DNA from: Candidatus Gastranaerophilales bacterium
Lineage (GTDB): Bacteria; Cyanobacteriota; Vampirovibrionia; Gastranaerophilales; Gastranaerophilaceae
NCBI GenBank assembly: GCA_944326495.1
Contig: CALVEE010000190.1
Coordinates: 1 to 13,122, forward strand
Reading direction: 5' to 3'
DNA: 13,122 bases
Part shown: positions 12,232 through 13,122 of the stretch, piece after piece
Layout of the letters: every line of letters starts with the position of its first letter
Position numbering within the stretch: the first letter of the stretch is position 1
Translations under genes and position numbers: made by a program
Notes under the pieces: model-generated
The model's database searches: none
Told to the model about the DNA's origin: nothing
Seen by the model: the letters and a program-made list of their open reading frames with translations, nothing else

Positions 12232-12260
12232 ATTATAACCTTTTTGTCTTATGTTTTCAA
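12232..12260 (-). promoter_or_regulatory. Antisense promoter facing the peptide gene
   Basis: Minus strand TTGAAA (12260-12255), exactly 17 bp, and perfect TATAAT (12237-12232). The predicted start falls at the right arm of the inverted repeat. This is one of the better consensus promoters in the window. Confidence 0.6.
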
Positions 12261-12297
12261 GATGTTAAATTGTAGTAAAACTTGAAAATAATTTTTG
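12254..12297 (+). terminator. Weak terminator-like hairpin
   Basis: TTTTCAAG (12254-12261) pairs with CTTGAAAA (12281-12288), with a T-run (12292-12296) soon after. It could end the peptide transcript. The loop is long and the stem AT-rich, and its left arm overlaps the antisense -35 box. Confidence 0.35.
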
Positions 12298-12361
12298 TTT
12301 AAGATTAAATATTATTACTGAGGCAAAACCTCTAGTCTTTTAGAAAGCGAATAAAAAATTT

Positions 12362-13122
12362 TTGAGTAATCCAAATATTAAACTAGCCAAATTTGCAGGG
12401 TTCTGTTACGGAGTTAAAAGAGCCGTTGAAACTGCTAAAAAATTGAAAGAAGAAAACCCTGATAAAAATATTTATATCCTCGGAGAATTAATCCATAATA
12501 CAGATGTAATAAAAGAACTCGAAAACCTCGGGATTAAAACTATTTATGAAATCCCGCAGCATGGCGAAGGGATTTGTATTGTAAGAAGCCACGGCGAAGC
12601 ACCTGATGTTTTCGAGAGGATTAAAAATGCAGGGTTTGAGGTTGTGGATTTAACCTGTCCTGACGTTAAAAAAGTTCAGCAGCGCGCGGTTGAGTTAGCA
12701 AAAAATGATTATTTTGTAGTAATTGTAGGCAAGCCTAACCATCCGGAAGTTATTGCAATAAAAGCCAATGCTGATTTGTATTCATCTAATGTCGTAGTCG
12801 CAACAACTATAGAAGAGCTTGCTCCTTATGAAGCTCAAATAAAATCACACAAAAAAGTCGGAGTTGTAGTACAGACTACACAAATGGTTTCTTCTTTGAA
12901 TTTGGTTGTAAATTACCTCAATACGATTGCAAAAGAGGTGTTAATTTATAATACAATCTGCCAGTCAACGGCAATGAGGCAGAAAGAGGCAAAGGAACTA
13001 GCAAAAGAAAGTGATTTAATGATAGTTGTGGGTTCAAAAAAAAGTGCTAATACGACGCATCTTGCGGAAATTTTGAAGGATTTTACTAAAACAATTCATA
13101 TAGAAAACGACAGCGAGTTAAA
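12362..13122 (+). CDS. ispH: 4-hydroxy-3-methylbut-2-enyl diphosphate reductase, 3'-partial
   Basis: Last step of the MEP pathway, making IPP and DMAPP with an iron-sulfur cluster. All hallmarks are present: AGFCYGVKRAVE with Cys15, GELIHN, RSHGEAP with His77, DLTCPDVKKVQ with Cys99, HPEV, NTICQSTAMRQ with Cys200, and VVGSKKSANTTHL. The three cysteines have the same spacing as the cluster ligands of E. coli IspH. The start is TTG at 12362 (MSNPNIKLAKFAGF); there is no in-frame ATG between the upstream stop at 12341-12343 and the conserved N-terminus, and the Shine-Dalgarno is weak. The gene runs past the right edge with about 253 residues visible. Confidence 0.96.
   Translation, partial: MSNPNIKLAKFAGFCYGVKRAVETAKKLKEENPDKNIYILGELIHNTDVIKELENLGIKTIYEIPQHGEGICIVRSHGEAPDVFERIKNAGFEVVDLTCPDVKKVQQRAVELAKNDYFVVIVGKPNHPEVIAIKANADLYSSNVVVATTIEELAPYEAQIKSHKKVGVVVQTTQMVSSLNLVVNYLNTIAKEVLIYNTICQSTAMRQKEAKELAKESDLMIVVGSKKSANTTHLAEILKDFTKTIHIENDSEL

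Noticed and set aside
1..13122. CRISPR array, rRNA or tRNA genes
   Set aside because: No regularly spaced short repeats with unique spacers and no recognisable rRNA or tRNA sequence were seen.

Overview
The window is AT-rich, uses the standard bacterial code (TGA acts as stop), and looks like a chromosomal segment of a diderm, probably gut-associated bacterium. A 1045-residue AsmA-type envelope protein and a CMP-sugar synthetase point to an outer membrane and surface glycans. WG-repeat and NlpC/P60-like proteins, many short secreted proteins and low GC would fit the Gastranaerophilales/Melainabacteria branch of Cyanobacteriota. That placement is inference; no rRNA or tRNA is present to test it.

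Layout. 1-668: the end of a PurD-like ATP-grasp gene that appears degenerate. 669-2545: a repeat-rich accessory stretch. It has three copies of a dispersed GC-rich repeat, small GTCAGGC/GCCTGAC palindromes, a divergent XRE regulator / small HAD phosphatase pair sharing one promoter region, a 161-bp inverted-repeat element, and a promoter-hairpin-terminator unit that looks like a small RNA with a diverged copy facing it. 2546-4094: overlapping genes for a ketopantoate reductase family enzyme and an acylneuraminate cytidylyltransferase. 4091-7228 (minus): the AsmA-like protein. 7229-7929: a 56-residue ribbon-helix-helix gene bracketed by 29-bp inverted repeats, then a fourth dispersed repeat copy. 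7930-9180 (minus): a YkgJ-type cysteine-cluster protein and a papain-fold (NlpC/P60-like) protein with an Asn/Phe-rich N-terminus. 9267-10025: two convergent small secreted proteins sharing a bidirectional terminator. 10198-11550: a GNAT acetyltransferase and a secreted WG-repeat protein, probably one operon. 12362-end: the start of ispH (isoprenoid synthesis).

The most interesting stretch is 11551-12361, between the WG-repeat gene and ispH. It contains three elements in a row. (1) About 156 nt of strongly foldable RNA directly after a stop codon. (2) A promoter, closed stem and intrinsic terminator defining a candidate small RNA of about 175 nt. (3) A 32-residue, very hydrophobic peptide gene with a near-perfect Shine-Dalgarno. 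A 10-bp inverted repeat encloses that gene and sits at the predicted 5' ends of both a sense transcript and an oppositely directed short antisense transcript. This matches the layout of type I toxin-antitoxin loci with 3'-overlapping antisense RNA. It is a structural inference from sequence; no homology is claimed.

The remaining genes are mostly ordinary housekeeping or envelope functions. The regulatory and repeat content carries most of the novelty.
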